Assembly (NCBI GenBank): GCA_027559495.1
Contig: JAMXSV010000012.1
Coordinates: 310,001-374,000 of the forward strand
Length of the DNA: 64,000 bases
Source of the DNA: Aurifilum marmelostoma
Taxonomy: Eukaryota > Ascomycota > Sordariomycetes > Diaporthales > Cryphonectriaceae
Direction of reading: 5' to 3'
This document shows, piece by piece, positions 12,010-24,549 of this stretch (the stretch's first letter is position 1; the number at the start of each line of letters is the position of its first letter). Made by a program: the position numbers and the translations under genes. Under the pieces are notes generated by a model, which ran no database searches, had not been told where the DNA came from, and saw nothing but the letters and a program-made list of their open reading frames with translations.

Positions 12010-12901
12010 CTAGACTCGGAACCTTTTGCCCAAGAGCAGTGTCCCTCCCAGTACTCGCCCGACCAGGTAGCCAGCGTATATACCGACCAAGATGGTGACG
12101 GGCCACTTCTGCCACTCACGGTCCCAGTCCAGCGGGATTGGTACGGCACCCAGCCACGCCCCCAGGAATCCTCCCAGTAAGCCCCCATAGCACTCGTCCA
12201 AGGGCGCGTTGAACCCAACGAGCGAGGTCCATGCAGTAGGGTCGAGCCCGTGGACGTAGAAGAGCGGGAAGGTGGTCAGGAGAGACAGGTGTGCGGCGCA
12301 TAGGAACGTATGCGGGACGTGTGTGAGCAGAGGGGCGCCGAAGAGGATCATCGTAGCGTGGAGGATGGGCGTCAGGAGGACGCAGAGCAGGAGAGAGAGC
12401 AAGGCCGTCTATTTTTGGTGCAAGAGCTCTCAGGGTTAGCAAGAGGCCACTGGAAGTGAAGATGGGGTCTGGAGAGGAAGGGGCGGGTGAGAGGAAGGCA
12501 GTTGACAGATGGAAACCCACAATGACCAGATTTGGGCCAGAGCTCTCAGTGGTCTTCTTCTTGTCGCCAGGGCGCTGTTTCTTGGCCTTGTTGGGCCCGG
12601 AAGAGCCAGCCACGGGAAGGCAGATGGTGGCGTGGAGGAGCTGCAGGGAGGCGACGATGGGCAAGGCGGCCCACATGGTCGAGACAGGCGAGGCGACGAG
12701 ATGTCCAAAGCTGGCTGTGAACAGGCTCCCAAGGACGCCTGGGGAGATATGGCGCGCTGCTTGTGCTGCAACCGTCGCCTTGGGTCGTACAGGCTGTTGC
12801 AATTGGGACGAATCCGTGGTCCTCCCAGCGACTGACGAAGCCTTGGAAGGGGAAGGGGAGGACGAAGCAGAGGCCATGGTGACGGGGTCGACAAGAGGCA
12901 T
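12010..12901 (-). CDS. GPI11: PIG-F/GPI11 subunit of GPI ethanolamine phosphate transferase
   Basis: Two exons, 12901-12521 and 12408-12010, joined in phase 0 across a 112-nt intron (donor GTGGGT, acceptor AATAG), give 259 residues. The protein has about six hydrophobic segments, among them SLFTASFGHLVASP, ALPIVASLQLLHATICLPV and LLSLLLCVLLTPILHATMIL. The C-terminal block with VHGLDPTAW, GGLLGGFLGAWLGAVPIPLDWD and the WPVTILVGIYAGYLVG helix is typical of PIG-F (Gpi11). PIG-F works in the ER membrane with Gpi13 and Gpi7 to add ethanolamine phosphate to GPI anchors. An internal ATG at 12877 could be the true start instead of 12901. The gene is divergent from the GT8 gene. Confidence 0.88.
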
Positions 12902-14631
12902 GGCTGGCGATTGACCGTCGCAGCAACGGTGGGGGTGAACGTCAAAGGAGCCAAGAGAATGTGAGGATGATGACGATGAAGCTTAAGCTTAGCACAGATA
13001 GTAAAGTGATTAGTAGTACCCACGTACACACGTGCAGTAAGTAGAAAGTATGATGGAGTTAGTTACTGCATGGTACGTCCCAATGACGGAAAGCACTCAC
13101 GGCTGTTGCTCCTGCCAGAACTAAACAAAACATACTGTAGCGATTGGAGGGTCCCCCCCCCCCCAGCTTAGTCACCCCCTGAGCAGATAAGATAAGAGCT
13201 CCGACCCCACCAACTCTTGCCTTTCAGTCCTTACTTGAAGCACACAGCATCTTTGAACTGGTCTTGCAATGCCGCATAAGCCTATTCGTTCTCATTCGTA
13301 TTCTCATCCTGCTCTTCATCTCCATCCAAAACACAACAAATTCAGTGTCAATTGCTATGATACTTATGGTCGAGGTGGACGTAGCAGTTTGATATCTTGG
13401 CCAGACCTAAAGGTGTTGTGCATTGAAAGAGGAGAGTGTGTGTCCGGGTCCAGGGTGGGTTGGAATAGGCCACAAGATCAGTCTCATTAGGTTTAATCCA
13501 CAAGCCGCTGGAACATGCTGAACGCAAGTTTATAGCATGAGGAACATGCTCACGACAAAGAAGCAGGACGGGATGCTACTCCGTAGTAGAAACAACAAGA
13601 AACAACAGAGCTGCATGCGGGAGTTACAGGGCCCTGCAGATCCAAGACAAAAGATAGCCCCGGCAGTGCCGCCTTGGGAGCGTTCAAAACGCTCGAGACC
13701 CACCATGTGTGGATGTCCTGGGTATAGAATAGCCTCATCTGCAAGTTGCATCCTCAAAAATAGATCACTTCTGGAACAAACATGTCATTCTGCATTCGCG
13801 CCTGTGGCATGACGGATGTGCCGGACCTGAGGGGAGAGAGAGAAACGACCCTCTGAGCGCTCTCTGATTCGGCATATCATCAAATACCCATGTAACTTTG
13901 AAGGTGTATTACTTGTTCCTTTTGTCCAGTTACTTCACCTATCTTTACATCCAGTACCGAAATGCTCTTCAGATTATTCTAACATTAGATATATCTCTCA
14001 CTCTACTACATACTAGGTAAAACAAATCTCAAGCATACATTTATGGAGTTTCCAAAAGAGAGAAGGGGGGGTCCGCCTTTGTTTTATGCCCTCATGAAAT
14101 CTGCCGCACCATCTCCCTATCTCGGCGCCCATTTGCTAGCCCCAAATCAATGTGCCGCGTACTCAAAACACGTTTAGCACGATTCAGAAAAGGTCTTGGT
14201 GATCCACTGCAACCTTGGTAATCCACATCAGCAGCAAATCGATGACACCTGTATAGATGTGATTATAGTCAGAGAGGGCGATAAATGTTTTTATTTGTGT
14301 ATCGGTTACAAGTCTGCAGTACATATACATATATATCTCCCTCTCTCTCTCTGCCTTGAAGTCTTCCTCCCCTCGTTCATCTGGTCATCAGTCACTCACT
14401 CTAGCATGTGGTAATCATCTGCCTCTCTAATTAGTCCTCATTCTTTCTAGTGTAATTACCTGCCGAGCTATCCAAGCACTACATAGAGTACTGCTCACTT
14501 CCTCACTCACCCAAAGTACTCACTATCGACCTTCATCAGCTACAGCTCTCTGGATATTGACGTCGATATTGCCTCATTTCAGAGGATACCTCACTCTCAA
14601 CAAAGACATATACACATATATCCTCTTAGTC
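12902..14631. other. Divergent intergenic region
   Basis: 1.73 kb between GPI11 (minus) and the GT8 gene (plus). It contains a 12-base C run (13153-13164), a CT run near 14340-14352 and scattered short frames without motifs. No gene recognised. Confidence 0.5.
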
Positions 14632-14700
14632 ATGGCTGACGGCAAGAGAGCGGTCGACTCCAGCAGAGGTGAGGTCTCGTCTTCTTTGTCTTTTGTCCCA

Positions 14701-14747
<47 letters not shown>

Positions 14748-15721
14748 GCGAGTCTCGGCAAAAGAAGCTTTTCTTACTAATACACCACATTCTTATAGTC
14801 TGGACGACCCTCATCACAAACACAGCCTACCTCTCAGGCCTCATCACCCTGGACTACTCGCTCAAGAAGCACAAGTCCGCCTATCCTCTCGTGGCCCTGT
14901 ACACGGACTCGTTCCCTCCAGAGGGCATCGCCGCCCTCAGGGCCAGGGGCATCCCCCACCAGCAGATCAAGTACCTGCTGCCCACCAAGTCCACCAAGGA
15001 CTACAGCAACGACCCGCGCTTCTACGACTGCTGGAGCAAGCTCACGCCCTTCAGCCTGACCCAGTACGACCGCGTCGTCCAGCTCGACTCGGACATGCTC
15101 GTCCTGCAGAACATGGACGAGCTCATGACCATGGACCTCGACGAGCCCTCGGTCGCAGCCAAGGGCGGCCCTGACAGCAAGCGTGTCTTTGCCGCCGGCC
15201 ACGCCTGCGTCTGCAATCCGCTCAAGAAGCCACACTACCCCAAGGACTGGGTCCCCGAGAACTGCGCCTTCACCTCCCAGCACGCCGACCCAGAAACCGC
15301 ACAGACCGTCGGCGCCGACCCGGCCGTCGGTCCCCTGGGGTTCATGAACGGCGGCCTGCAGGTCGTCAATCCCTCGGACGAGATCTTCCAGCAGATTGTC
15401 GACTACATGGACAACAACGCCGCCGCCATGGAGTTTGCCGATCAGTCCCTGCTGAGCGAGCTGTACCGCGGCCGCTGGGTGGCCCTCCCTTACATCTACA
15501 ACGCCCTCAAGACTCTGCGCTGGGACAATGTGCACAGGCCCATCTGGAGGGACGACAAGGTCAAGAACATTCACTACATCCTGACTCCCAACCCTTGGGA
15601 TGAGCTCGACGCCGATGGCAGCAGCACCAGCAAGGACGAGACCCACAGGTGGTGGGCCGACGTTAACAAGGAGAGAAAAGAGGCAGAACGCAAGAGCGGC
15701 ATCAAGGACGATGGTTTCTGA
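14632..15721 (+). CDS. Glycosyltransferase family 8 protein (glycogenin/galactinol synthase-like)
   Basis: Two exons, 14632-14668 and 14799-15721, give 319 residues. Exon 1 encodes only MADGKRAVDSSR plus one base. The start fits because the spliced codon restores VWTTLITNTAYLSG, the usual first strand of GT8 enzymes. The metal-binding DSD lies at 109-111 in VQLDSDMLVLQNMDEL. FMNGGLQVV, the ADQSLLSELY region and an IHYILTPNPW close follow the family pattern. There is no signal peptide or membrane segment, so it is probably cytosolic. The donor sugar and acceptor are not clear from sequence. The 130-nt intron is dominated by an AC microsatellite. Confidence 0.87.
14704..14745 (+). repeat. (AC)21 microsatellite inside the GT8 intron
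   Basis: An uninterrupted AC dinucleotide run of 42 bases lies between the donor at 14669 and the acceptor ending at 14798. Confidence 0.95.
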
Positions 15722-16438
15722 GCGGACTCTCGGCATGTTCACATGTATATCATCTTGCCCAAAGAAACGAAGGGGAGTTTCATGGAAGGGGAAGGGCAAA
15801 ACACGAGAAAGAAAAAGGCACGAGAAGCCTGGGTACCTCAGAGGGAGAAGACCGTGTGTAATTATGTCCCACATGCAGAAAGTTGGGTTCACAATTGTCA
15901 AGGTGACCTTGAGTCTTGATTTGAGCCCCTTCATTCTCTTGAGGTTCACAGCCAGACACCTATTGAAAACGTCTTGTCCATATTCAAAAGAGAAAGAGAC
16001 GAAAGAGATTCCCATTTCCTGTCCGTTGACTCCTCGCAATGAAGTGGTGTTGTAGTCTGATAGTGAAACACACTTTGTCCGGTCCACCAACGCCTTGTCT
16101 AGATGCACTACCTACTCTCTTGTCCCGAGAAAGAGTGTGAATCAAAGGGAGTAGTATGCATCGTTTGAGTGCTCTGCCGTGTGGGCATTTCACTGTAGGG
16201 TTCAAGTTATGGCGGCAGGCTGCGGGGGGTGTGGGTGTATGTGTGTGTATACAACGCTGATGGAATGCATTTCCGGCACAGTTTCTTGCGACCTTGGTAG
16301 TAGGCCCGGAATAAAGAGAATCATCAGCAGTCTTCTCGCGCAATGTTGCGACTCTCATACTCCTTGTCTTCAATACTGTTCGTGTCCTTCATTTCTCGTC
16401 ATCATGCTCTGTCGCGAGATTGTAACTCGGTCATGTCG
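15722..16438. other. Convergent 3' spacer
   Basis: 717 bp between the GT8 stop and the ATG2 stop on the opposite strand. No gene recognised; short frames lack motifs. Confidence 0.5.
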
Positions 16439-19400
16439 TCATCTCCCAGGCCCTGGCTTGTATTTCTGTGTAACTGGTCAGCAGGCGTGCGTACAATATC
16501 GACTCGTGCATCCCGTGGCTTACATCGTCCACCCTTCTGAGGTTCTCTGGGTCCATAGCATTGGTCGCTCCCATGAGCGCCTGTCCAACAGCTCGAGTAG
16601 CTCCGATGGCGGGCCGGAAGATGATCGTGGGTGCCCTCCTCATAACCGCTTTTGCCGCTCCATGTGCATTCTGGCTCTCCATCACCTCCGCCGGGACTGC
16701 AATGATAGCATCTCTGGCGACATTCAAATCTCGCGCAAGGCTGCTGTAGGCGTGTCGGAGTCCCTGTATGACTCCTGTAGGCTGGTCGGCGTACAGAGAG
16801 ATCTGCTTCTTCTCTTCTGGCTCCGCGTCATCCTCTTCCTCCCAGCCCGCTAGGGCCGCCGATTGGTGCTCTCGCGTGGCCGCGCTGCTCTCCGCCGGAT
16901 TGTTGGTCAGCATACCCTCCGCGCCCTGCAGAACATATTGCGTGCCGACTGCCACTTTGGCTCCCAATTTGACGATCTCAGTGCCCGTTGTTCGCGCAAA
17001 AGCAGCGGCGCCTTTCCCGATGCTCCGCACAATCCGACCGTCCTTCTTGTACTCCTTGATGGGGATCTCGATAAGATCGCGGAAGCCGCTCCCAACATTC
17101 ACCAGGGGCCGGACAGGAGCCACACCGGCCAGCACGCCGGCGAGTTGCTCTTCTTTGACATTTGGCGTCCAGGTGTCGTTGAGAGTGTTTCCCAGACGCT
17201 CCCAGCCCGGCACACCATATAGAATCACATGTTTCAGCGTCAGACGTGCGCTCTCGAGTATTACAAAATTCATGAACTCGGAAGAACGTCCGCCTCGCAA
17301 TCCAGCATAGTCCACTCGCTTTGGCTTGAAGTCCAGCACGACTGGTATGTCCATGACCTCGGCACGCTGTATGAAGGCCTCATCACTCGGGGATGCATGC
17401 GCAGGGGCCTGTGATTCATCCTTGAACTGGAAGAACCGCGTGATGAAATCGAGAGCGTCTTGATCAACATGCAGGCGCAAGGGGAGGACGGTGACTTTGA
17501 GGACATGTTCAATGGCTGCCAGGTCGGGAATCGGTTTGACTAGCAGCAACTCGATATGCACCATGCTTGTATCAAGCTCGCGTTCACCAGCATCCAGATT
17601 GTATGTAGCAAACTTCTTCCAGGTGGACGTAGGAACATGGTCGAAGACGTCCAGGCTGTGCACGCGCACGTCGATGGAAGTGTCCGTCTCTCCAGAGCCT
17701 GGGGGATACTGGACGAGATCGATATTGACCCCTGCCAGCTCAAAGGTGATTTTATGTCGGCGACTCCTGCCGAGGCGAAGTTTTCTGGCCCTCGATTGGA
17801 ATTGGCCGACGCCAGCGCGCGTTGTCGCCGTGGTCAACGTTGTCGCCGCTATCGACTCGGTATCATCCAATTGATGATTGATGCCACCAACAAGCTCTCG
17901 AGGATCATGGTTGGCCGGGATACTGACGTAGATGGAATTGAAGAGACAATCTCCCACAACGTCTTCGTCCTCAAAGTCCGGATCCTCAAAAGACCTTCGC
18001 CCAGATCGAGCACGCCGTTCAAAGGCCTGGTTTTCGACCTCCTCCACGGTTTTCGTTATCGAGTCCCGAGTGTGTTGCCAGTCATAGCCATCAAACAAGT
18101 TCCATATGACGTGTACATCCCGCACACGTACCTTGAGGGGACTTTTGCGAATCTTTTCTCCTTGGACTTCATCGTATCTGTTTCTGGCAGAGTTCCAGCG
18201 GTGGCCTGCCCCCTGTGCCCCTGGTTCCGTCGCGAAGAAATTCTCATGAACCTCGATCTCGGAATGTATACCAAACTCAGGCTCGGAGGTGGTAGTGCCT
18301 TGTCTTGTAGTTTGTTCCGAGAACATGGAAGACGACGTCGCATCGAAAATGTTTTCAGAAACTTTTGCGTCGTTCGAATGAGACTGTGACCTAGTCTCCA
18401 GAGGGCTTACGTCAATGAGCTCACCCTCGGACAGCTCGTCTCCTCCATCAAGTTCTTGCGGTATAGTGAAGTCATCATCAAAGTCGTAATTTCCCTCCGC
18501 CCTTCCGAAAGCATCAGCTGTAACAGAAGCCAGCATGTCTTGCATCGGGATCACTTCGGTTTTGAACTTGATCTCCCTGCTTGGTGGGGTTGGTGGTTTC
18601 AAGGCGCCTGCCAAAATCATCAAGGTGTGTGTGGAATCCGCGCAAGTCTCCAGCACTAACAGGTCGTCTCTGAGCTCGACATCGAGATGCTTCTCGCCGT
18701 TTGCATCGTGTGAAACTTGGACGGCGGCCCTCGCAGACGAAATCTGACAGATATTGACATAGCCCTTAGAGCACAAGGTCGATAGCATGTCTTTCTGCCT
18801 TTGAGCATCCGAGCCTCGATGTCTTGACGGTCCTGGTCTCGGTGGAGCGTCAAGCAACGCGACATCGTCGATGAGGAGGATCGCAGCCTTCTTCAAATTT
18901 GCGATGACGTTCACATCGCCATCGGCTGGCATGCTGGCCTCCACGCTGGTCTCGATGAGCAAGATTGCAAGTTTGGATGTCAAGCCTAGCGGGTTGAGGC
19001 CCAGTAGACAGTCGCGGAAAGCCACATTGAAGACTGTAGGCTTGGTCGGCTCAAGTTGAGGTGTTGCTGGGCTAGGACGTGGTGAGGCTTCACTTCCCAC
19101 AAGCGCGTGGTGGGCTCGTTCCCCGAGGTTCGCAACAGAAGCCGCCAGCATGGCATCGAATTCCTGGGGAGTCGTCTCGGAGGAAAGACCTAGAATATCC
19201 ATGACGGTCGGAACACGGTACTCAAAAGTGAGGTTCCTCATCCTGACCCTGATGACCGGCTCCATTTGATCTCCAATCATCCGCACCATAAGGACAGGTG
19301 AGCGCCCGGCGAGAACCTGGATAGGGTCCTTGGCCGATCCGACTAGTTCTTCGATATTGTTCCTGTTGGCCTCAATGGACCCGACACTGAACGCGGCCAG

Positions 19401-22400
19401 AGACGGGAAGGTGATATGCGCCAGCTCGAGATCCTTCATGCGCGCATTCACCATACCAAACCTGCCCCCGACATTCACAGAAGCTTGTATGTTGTAAATG
19501 ACTCCGAGGGTAAGCAGGCCGGGGCGATCGTCTTCGGGCAGGTACTTGGTCACAGCCCCAAGCCGTGCAACCTCTTCACCTAGAGCAGAAACAGCGTCAA
19601 GCTGCTGGAGCTCTCCAGCCTGTACCTGCACGTCATCCAAAGTGAGCGCCACCACTGACCCTTTTCGCCGTTGTCGAAGAAGAGTGTCTACCATGATCTC
19701 GTCATCTCCATCGTCAAATTGGTCTTTGGAAGGGATGATCAGCCCAAGGAGGCGATCCAGATCCTCATCGCGTGGTGATGTCAGAAACTCGAGGGTGGAA
19801 CCCGTCACAGTGATGTTGACGGGCGTCCCACTAGAAGACCCCTTGATTTGAGGTCCTGATGCGTGAACCTTGCTGATGTGAACACGGAGCGCAGTGCCTC
19901 GGTTGGAGGCCTTCACAGCACTGGCTCGAAGGAGCATGCTACATGTCTTCCCCACCAGGTCAAACTTGAGGCCACCGACTCGTACATCCCATTTAGTTCC
20001 AAGTTCCGCTTCTGCGCTCTCCGCCTGTGATGGGATGTCGAAGCGTACTCCTCGTGGCTTGCTAGGTTTTGGTACTGGCTTGCTCAGTGCGGGTGGGCCG
20101 CTTGAAGTCATCGACGCGCCCATTTGCAGAACGCTACTCAGACCGCCGAACCAGTTTAGCGTCTCGTCCAGGCGCTGGAGATCGATGTGTACTCGAAGGG
20201 GTAGAGTATTGATGATGCCTCGGCTGCCCTCTGGGTTTGTCGTCATCTTCACCGAAATGTCGGTCCCAGGATCAGGAAATTTGTCCCTCGTAGACATGTA
20301 CATCTGCGCATCTCGATCGAAGCTAAGGATATCACTGTCAGGGTAGCCGAAGTGGAAGTCTCCTAGACTCAGAACAATCTCCTTTAAAGAAACAGACTCG
20401 GACATGGTCGCCCGCAAGTCCCCAAATTCAGCTCTCAACAACGTTTCAGAACGGGAATCTGTGGCTGGGCCTTGCTTTCTCGCTCCTGTATCCGCAAGGC
20501 CGAACATCTTGTCCAAGAAAGATAGCGATATCTTCTCGACAGATAATCTCAGGTTGGGCATCGAGGAGACACTTGAGTGTTGCACAGCCGGGCTTCCAGC
20601 TCGGTCGGGGGACTTTGGAGATTCTTTTGAGGCCTCGAGGAGTCGATATACCAACATTGCCAGTAGGAAGCCAATGGAAGCGTCAAACTGAATTGATATA
20701 GGCGCGACATGTATCTCGACGGCATTGTCCATTGGGCTGTTTTCCACAGGCTGCGCATGGCTTTTGAAGTGAGTCGACGCTTTCGGTACGGACGAGTGCA
20801 CGGAAAAGGCTCCTGGAACATTCTGATAGGCAGACTCCGCCAAAGGGCTTGTCATGTCTGCAGTCGAAACGTGGAGATGCTGGTGGCCCGTCGGAATATA
20901 CACCGATATCGAGTCCAGACAAAGAATTTCTCGCACTACAAGACTCTCGGAGCTTCGACTGCTGGTCTCCTCATGTGCCATACTTTCTTCATGATCATTA
21001 GAAGAGGCACCGATCGGGACGGCCGGGCCTGTTTGTGGTTGTGCGGGGTTCTCTCCTCCGGCCACCGCCTGGGCCAAACTAGGAAGATCTGGTTCATGGG
21101 GAAGAGCCTCATCGGTGGGCTGTAACGAGCTCGCGTCCCGAAGCACAGAGCTCATGGCACGCGTTTCAACTGCATGTTTGTCCCGAGGTTGTTGCTTCGG
21201 TGAGTTGTCAGGCGATCCAGGGTTCGAGTCCCCCCCAAGCACCCGGCATAGATCCACCCCTCAGCCTCTGAGAGTCTGGCAAGGAGAAAGCGCTCATGTA
21301 CATACTCTCCGCTTCCTCATGACTGAAGTAATGCGACTGAACAAGATCCTCGGCGGCTTGGGCTCCAGAGTCATCGCTTGCAGAATCAGAGGATACTGAG
21401 CCTGCGAGTGCGTCGTGGTCGCGGTCGGTTGGCAGGATCGCCGACGCCGCAGGCTCTTCAGAAACGTCATCGCCTCCGGATGCGGGTGGCCCGAGCTGAA
21501 TACCAGTAGTCCCAGAGATTTCATGGTAAATAGATGCCCTAGGTGTAGACAGAGACGAGGCTGGTTCCTGTTCCAGTTGCTCCGTATCTCCCGGGCCTCC
21601 CCACTCCTCTATCTCGTATGGTATCTGGAGTGCTTCTTCGCTGTCATCTAAGAGTCGTGGGCTGCGGGCGCAATCGTCATTCTCGCTCTCAGCGGTCTGT
21701 GAGCTGTCGGGGCCCGCACCTAGAGATGGTGCCGCTTGCTGCGACGAGCGCAGTCCAACAGCCACGGAAGATTGCGATGCCGCGGATGTGGTGGACGGTG
21801 ACTTCACAAGGCTGGAGAGGGAGCCAGCCTGTGAAACAAGGGAAGCACGTATGTCCCTGAGAAGGATGTGACGCTTGCCCTCCTTGGGCACAATCTTGGA
21901 GCTTCCGTCATCCCTACCCTGCTTCGTGACGCCTTCCACGTGCAGCTCGTCGAGGCGAAGGCGGAGAGAGACCAGCTCTGTCTCGAGGCTCTTGGGCTCC
22001 ACAGGCACTTCAACATCAAGGTGAAATGCGACGTCCCGGACACTAATGTGGGTGCGGTCGGCGACACCCTGCAGAAAGTCGGTCAAGAACACAGGCAGAG
22101 AAAGGCCTTGGCCCGTCCCAAACGAAACATCCTCCTCGCTGCCATCCTCGCTCGAAACAACCGATGCAGCCAGGTCGTGCCTCTCAGCAGCGAGCGCGTC
22201 TTCCAGGGCCTTCTTCTCCTGAACAGGCTGGGTGTCTAGAAATGACTGGGCCAGATCAGCTGCTGTGGGAACCAGCTCTGGAGCAACAACAGCATTTCCC
22301 TCCCCCCTCCTCCCCCCTCCTCTTCCTTCTTCTTCTTCTCCTCCTCCTTCTCAGAAGCAGTCTTCTTCTGTGTGTCGACGGACGAGATCTCGAGGCAAAT

Positions 22401-22790
22401 ACGGACGCCAACGGCAGTCAGCTCAATGGAGCTGGAGTAGAGGTCGAGGGGGACGGTAACCTGAAGACGAGATACCTCTGCCTTCTTGATGCGATATTCT
22501 GGTGGGAGGGCGAGCTGCGTAGTAAGTTTCTAAGAACTCGAGGGCGGCCGTCAGTGTCTTTTAACGCCATCCCCGTAGTACAGAAAGGGTAGGATAGCTG
22601 GAGGAAGACAACATACGTCCACCTTGAGGCCAACATCTTTGAACTCAAGGGTGTTCCGGAGGCCAAAGCCTAAGTCGAGGTTCTCAAGATCGAGAGCATC
22701 GTCCTCGAAGATATCGAAACGGGCCATTGCATACCGGAGGAGTCGCTTCGGCATGGCCGATGTGCGAAAGGACTGGAAGATGCCAGCCAT
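16439..22790 (-). CDS. ATG2: Autophagy lipid-transfer protein Atg2, with two apparent frame breaks
   Basis: Exon 1 is 22790-22617 and the main exon is 22529-16524. A 27-nt last exon, 16465-16439, encodes KYKPGPGR after RRVDD. The total is 6207 nt (about 2068 residues), usual for fungal Atg2. The N-terminus MPKRLLRYAMARFD, the EDVSFGTGQ and FLTDFLQGVADRT stretch, and the C-terminal block with FRDLIEIPIKEYKKDGR and GTEIVKLGAKVAVGTQYVLQGAE identify it. Atg2 bridges ER and phagophore and moves lipids with Atg9 and Atg18. The frame shifts at a purine-rich tract (about 22297-22350) and shifts back at a C7 run (21230-21236); the two cancel. Between them about 370 codons read in another frame yet match Atg2. 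Consensus error is likelier than a pseudogene because the rest is intact. Confidence 0.93.
21230..21236 (-). other. Frame break 2 in ATG2 (G7 on the coding strand)
   Basis: On the coding strand the text reads GCTTGGGGGGGACTCG. With six G the frame continues MPGAWGDSNPGSPDN; with seven it ends at TGA (21210-21208). Confidence 0.75.
22297..22350 (-). other. Frame break 1 in ATG2 (purine-rich, G-rich tract)
   Basis: The upstream frame (SSIELTAVGVRICLEI) stops at 22238-22236. The downstream frame (APELVPTAADLAQSFL) is closed upstream by a TGA at 22353-22351. The switch must occur between these points, in a Glu/Lys/Gly-coding tract with two G6 runs. One missing base would join the frames. Confidence 0.75.
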
Positions 22791-24549
22791 GTTGGAAGGG
22801 GATCTGCCGGATGGGCAGCCAGAGACGGGCGGATCGGGATGGGGTCAGGAACGCCGTCGAGATAGGAGCAGTGGAAGTGGTCTGCAGGGTTTGTCATGTC
22901 GACGGAGTCTGTTGGACCATACCTCAGTAGGGACCTATCATAGGGAAGGCGGTGCTGTCGGGACTGGCGGACTCGCAAGAGGGGGGGAGAGACGGAGCGG
23001 GGGGTTGGTCGAAGGAGGTGGTTCTCAACCTGTCAGAGAGGGGGTAGCATGTCTGCCTCGAGGAGACCCGAGTTGAGGCTGTTCTGGACAATTTGAAGAG
23101 AGGTTATCTCCTAGGATGAGCAGGTAAGAGTAAATTATTGAAGAGTAGAGATAGGAGAGGGCTTGGGCGTCAAAAGATTGCTCGAGAGAGATGCAAAGAG
23201 CACAGTAGGGGTCATAGATCATATGCCCATCTAAGTACAACTACTGATAAATGATAAGGCACGATGCTTGATCAACTGCGGGCGCGGGCGGGCGTGGCAG
23301 CTGTGGGGTTAAGGATGGAGCCCCTGTACCACCCCCCTGTACGAAGGCCCGATGTGTCACACGGCGCCACTTACCACAGTAATTACGTGGGGAGGTCACC
23401 CGTCAAGGTCAGGTCGATGTCACCTACCGCTACCATGGTCTGTCACGAAATACCATGGCCAGCATCAGAGACTACCATGAGCCACGATAAGGAGAAAATC
23501 TTCATGATACGTGATACCATAGTATTCGCCGCCGAGATTTGTGTCTTTCTTTACATGTGTCCACTAAAGTCTCTACTCAGTAGGCAGGCGTGGTAGGTTA
23601 AATTTCTAAGACCTGCGGTGTATCCCGCCGTTAGGATTGCTTTACATAGTACATACAGTATATGCCATAATACATTGTTACGGAGAATTCTGAAGATGCC
23701 ATTTTTATAGAGAATTGTGGTCCGACAAATTGGCATTCTCCACTCAGAAGTCAATGCAGACTGTTAGCAAAATTTCAGGTAAAACCGGTTGGCAGTCTAG
23801 ATGAATCGACCGCGGGAGAAGGGAGAAAAAAGGGAAGGAAAAAAGGGAAAAAAGACCAGAGACAATGTTGAGGCTCTCCCAGCTGGGGTCGCCAGTCGCA
23901 GGCTGCCAGTTCTACTGTTACGCACTACTAAGTATGCAGGTGGCTCTGGATGGCCCAGGCTTAGAACCTGCAGTATGAGCCAACGAAGCAACGCCTAAGA
24001 AGCCCAACACTCCAGCGCGTCTTGCCCAAGACTTACTGTCATAGTACTAGTATCCTCTGATCCCACCCCCCACCCCGGTCATACGGCACATGCTGAAGAG
24101 CCCCAGGCCACTCGTAGCTGGAGGAAGACGTACGTTGGGTACGTTGTTGGCGCCCTACCCAAGCAGGCCGAGCAGCCGAGCTAAAACCATCTGATTCCAT
24201 TGCCATCATCCAGCGTCCATTCATTCTCTCACCCGTCGCCTGGTAGATCTTGTAATCCTCAACTTCGTCTCCAGCCCATCAGTAGTGGCGGTCCAGCGCT
24301 GCACTCGGCCAGCTCGTCTCTTCGAGTCGACTGTGTTTCTTTTTTTTTAATACCGTTTCATATCCCCTTGCCTTCATCAGCGCCCATCTTTTTCCAGCGC
24401 ATCTTGTCTTGCGACAGGTCGACAGGTCGTGTCCTCATCCTCGTCCCCCTTCCCCTTCCTTCCTCTTGCGATCCGCCCTCGCTCGTCCCTACGAATCGCA
24501 GTTGTCCCCCAGGGCGATCTCTCATGGCTCGACCGACCTCTTCAGGACC
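22791..24549. other. Divergent promoter region of ATG2 and NEM1
   Basis: 1.76 kb with no recognisable gene. The last 250 bases before NEM1 are pyrimidine-rich with a T9 run near 24340, as expected of a leader. Confidence 0.5.

Noticed and set aside
12436..13029. Pro/Ser-rich minus-strand frame overlapping GPI11
   Set aside because: Wrong frame of the GPI11 first exon and its leader.
14834..16108. 424-codon open frame on the minus strand
   Set aside because: It is antisense to the GT8 exon and its 3' flank. The translation looks like a reverse-complement shadow and lacks known motifs.
21150..21240. tRNA gene suggested by GGTTCGAGTCC
   Set aside because: The T-stem does not pair beyond three bases, no A-box or acceptor stem fits, and the site lies in ATG2 coding sequence.
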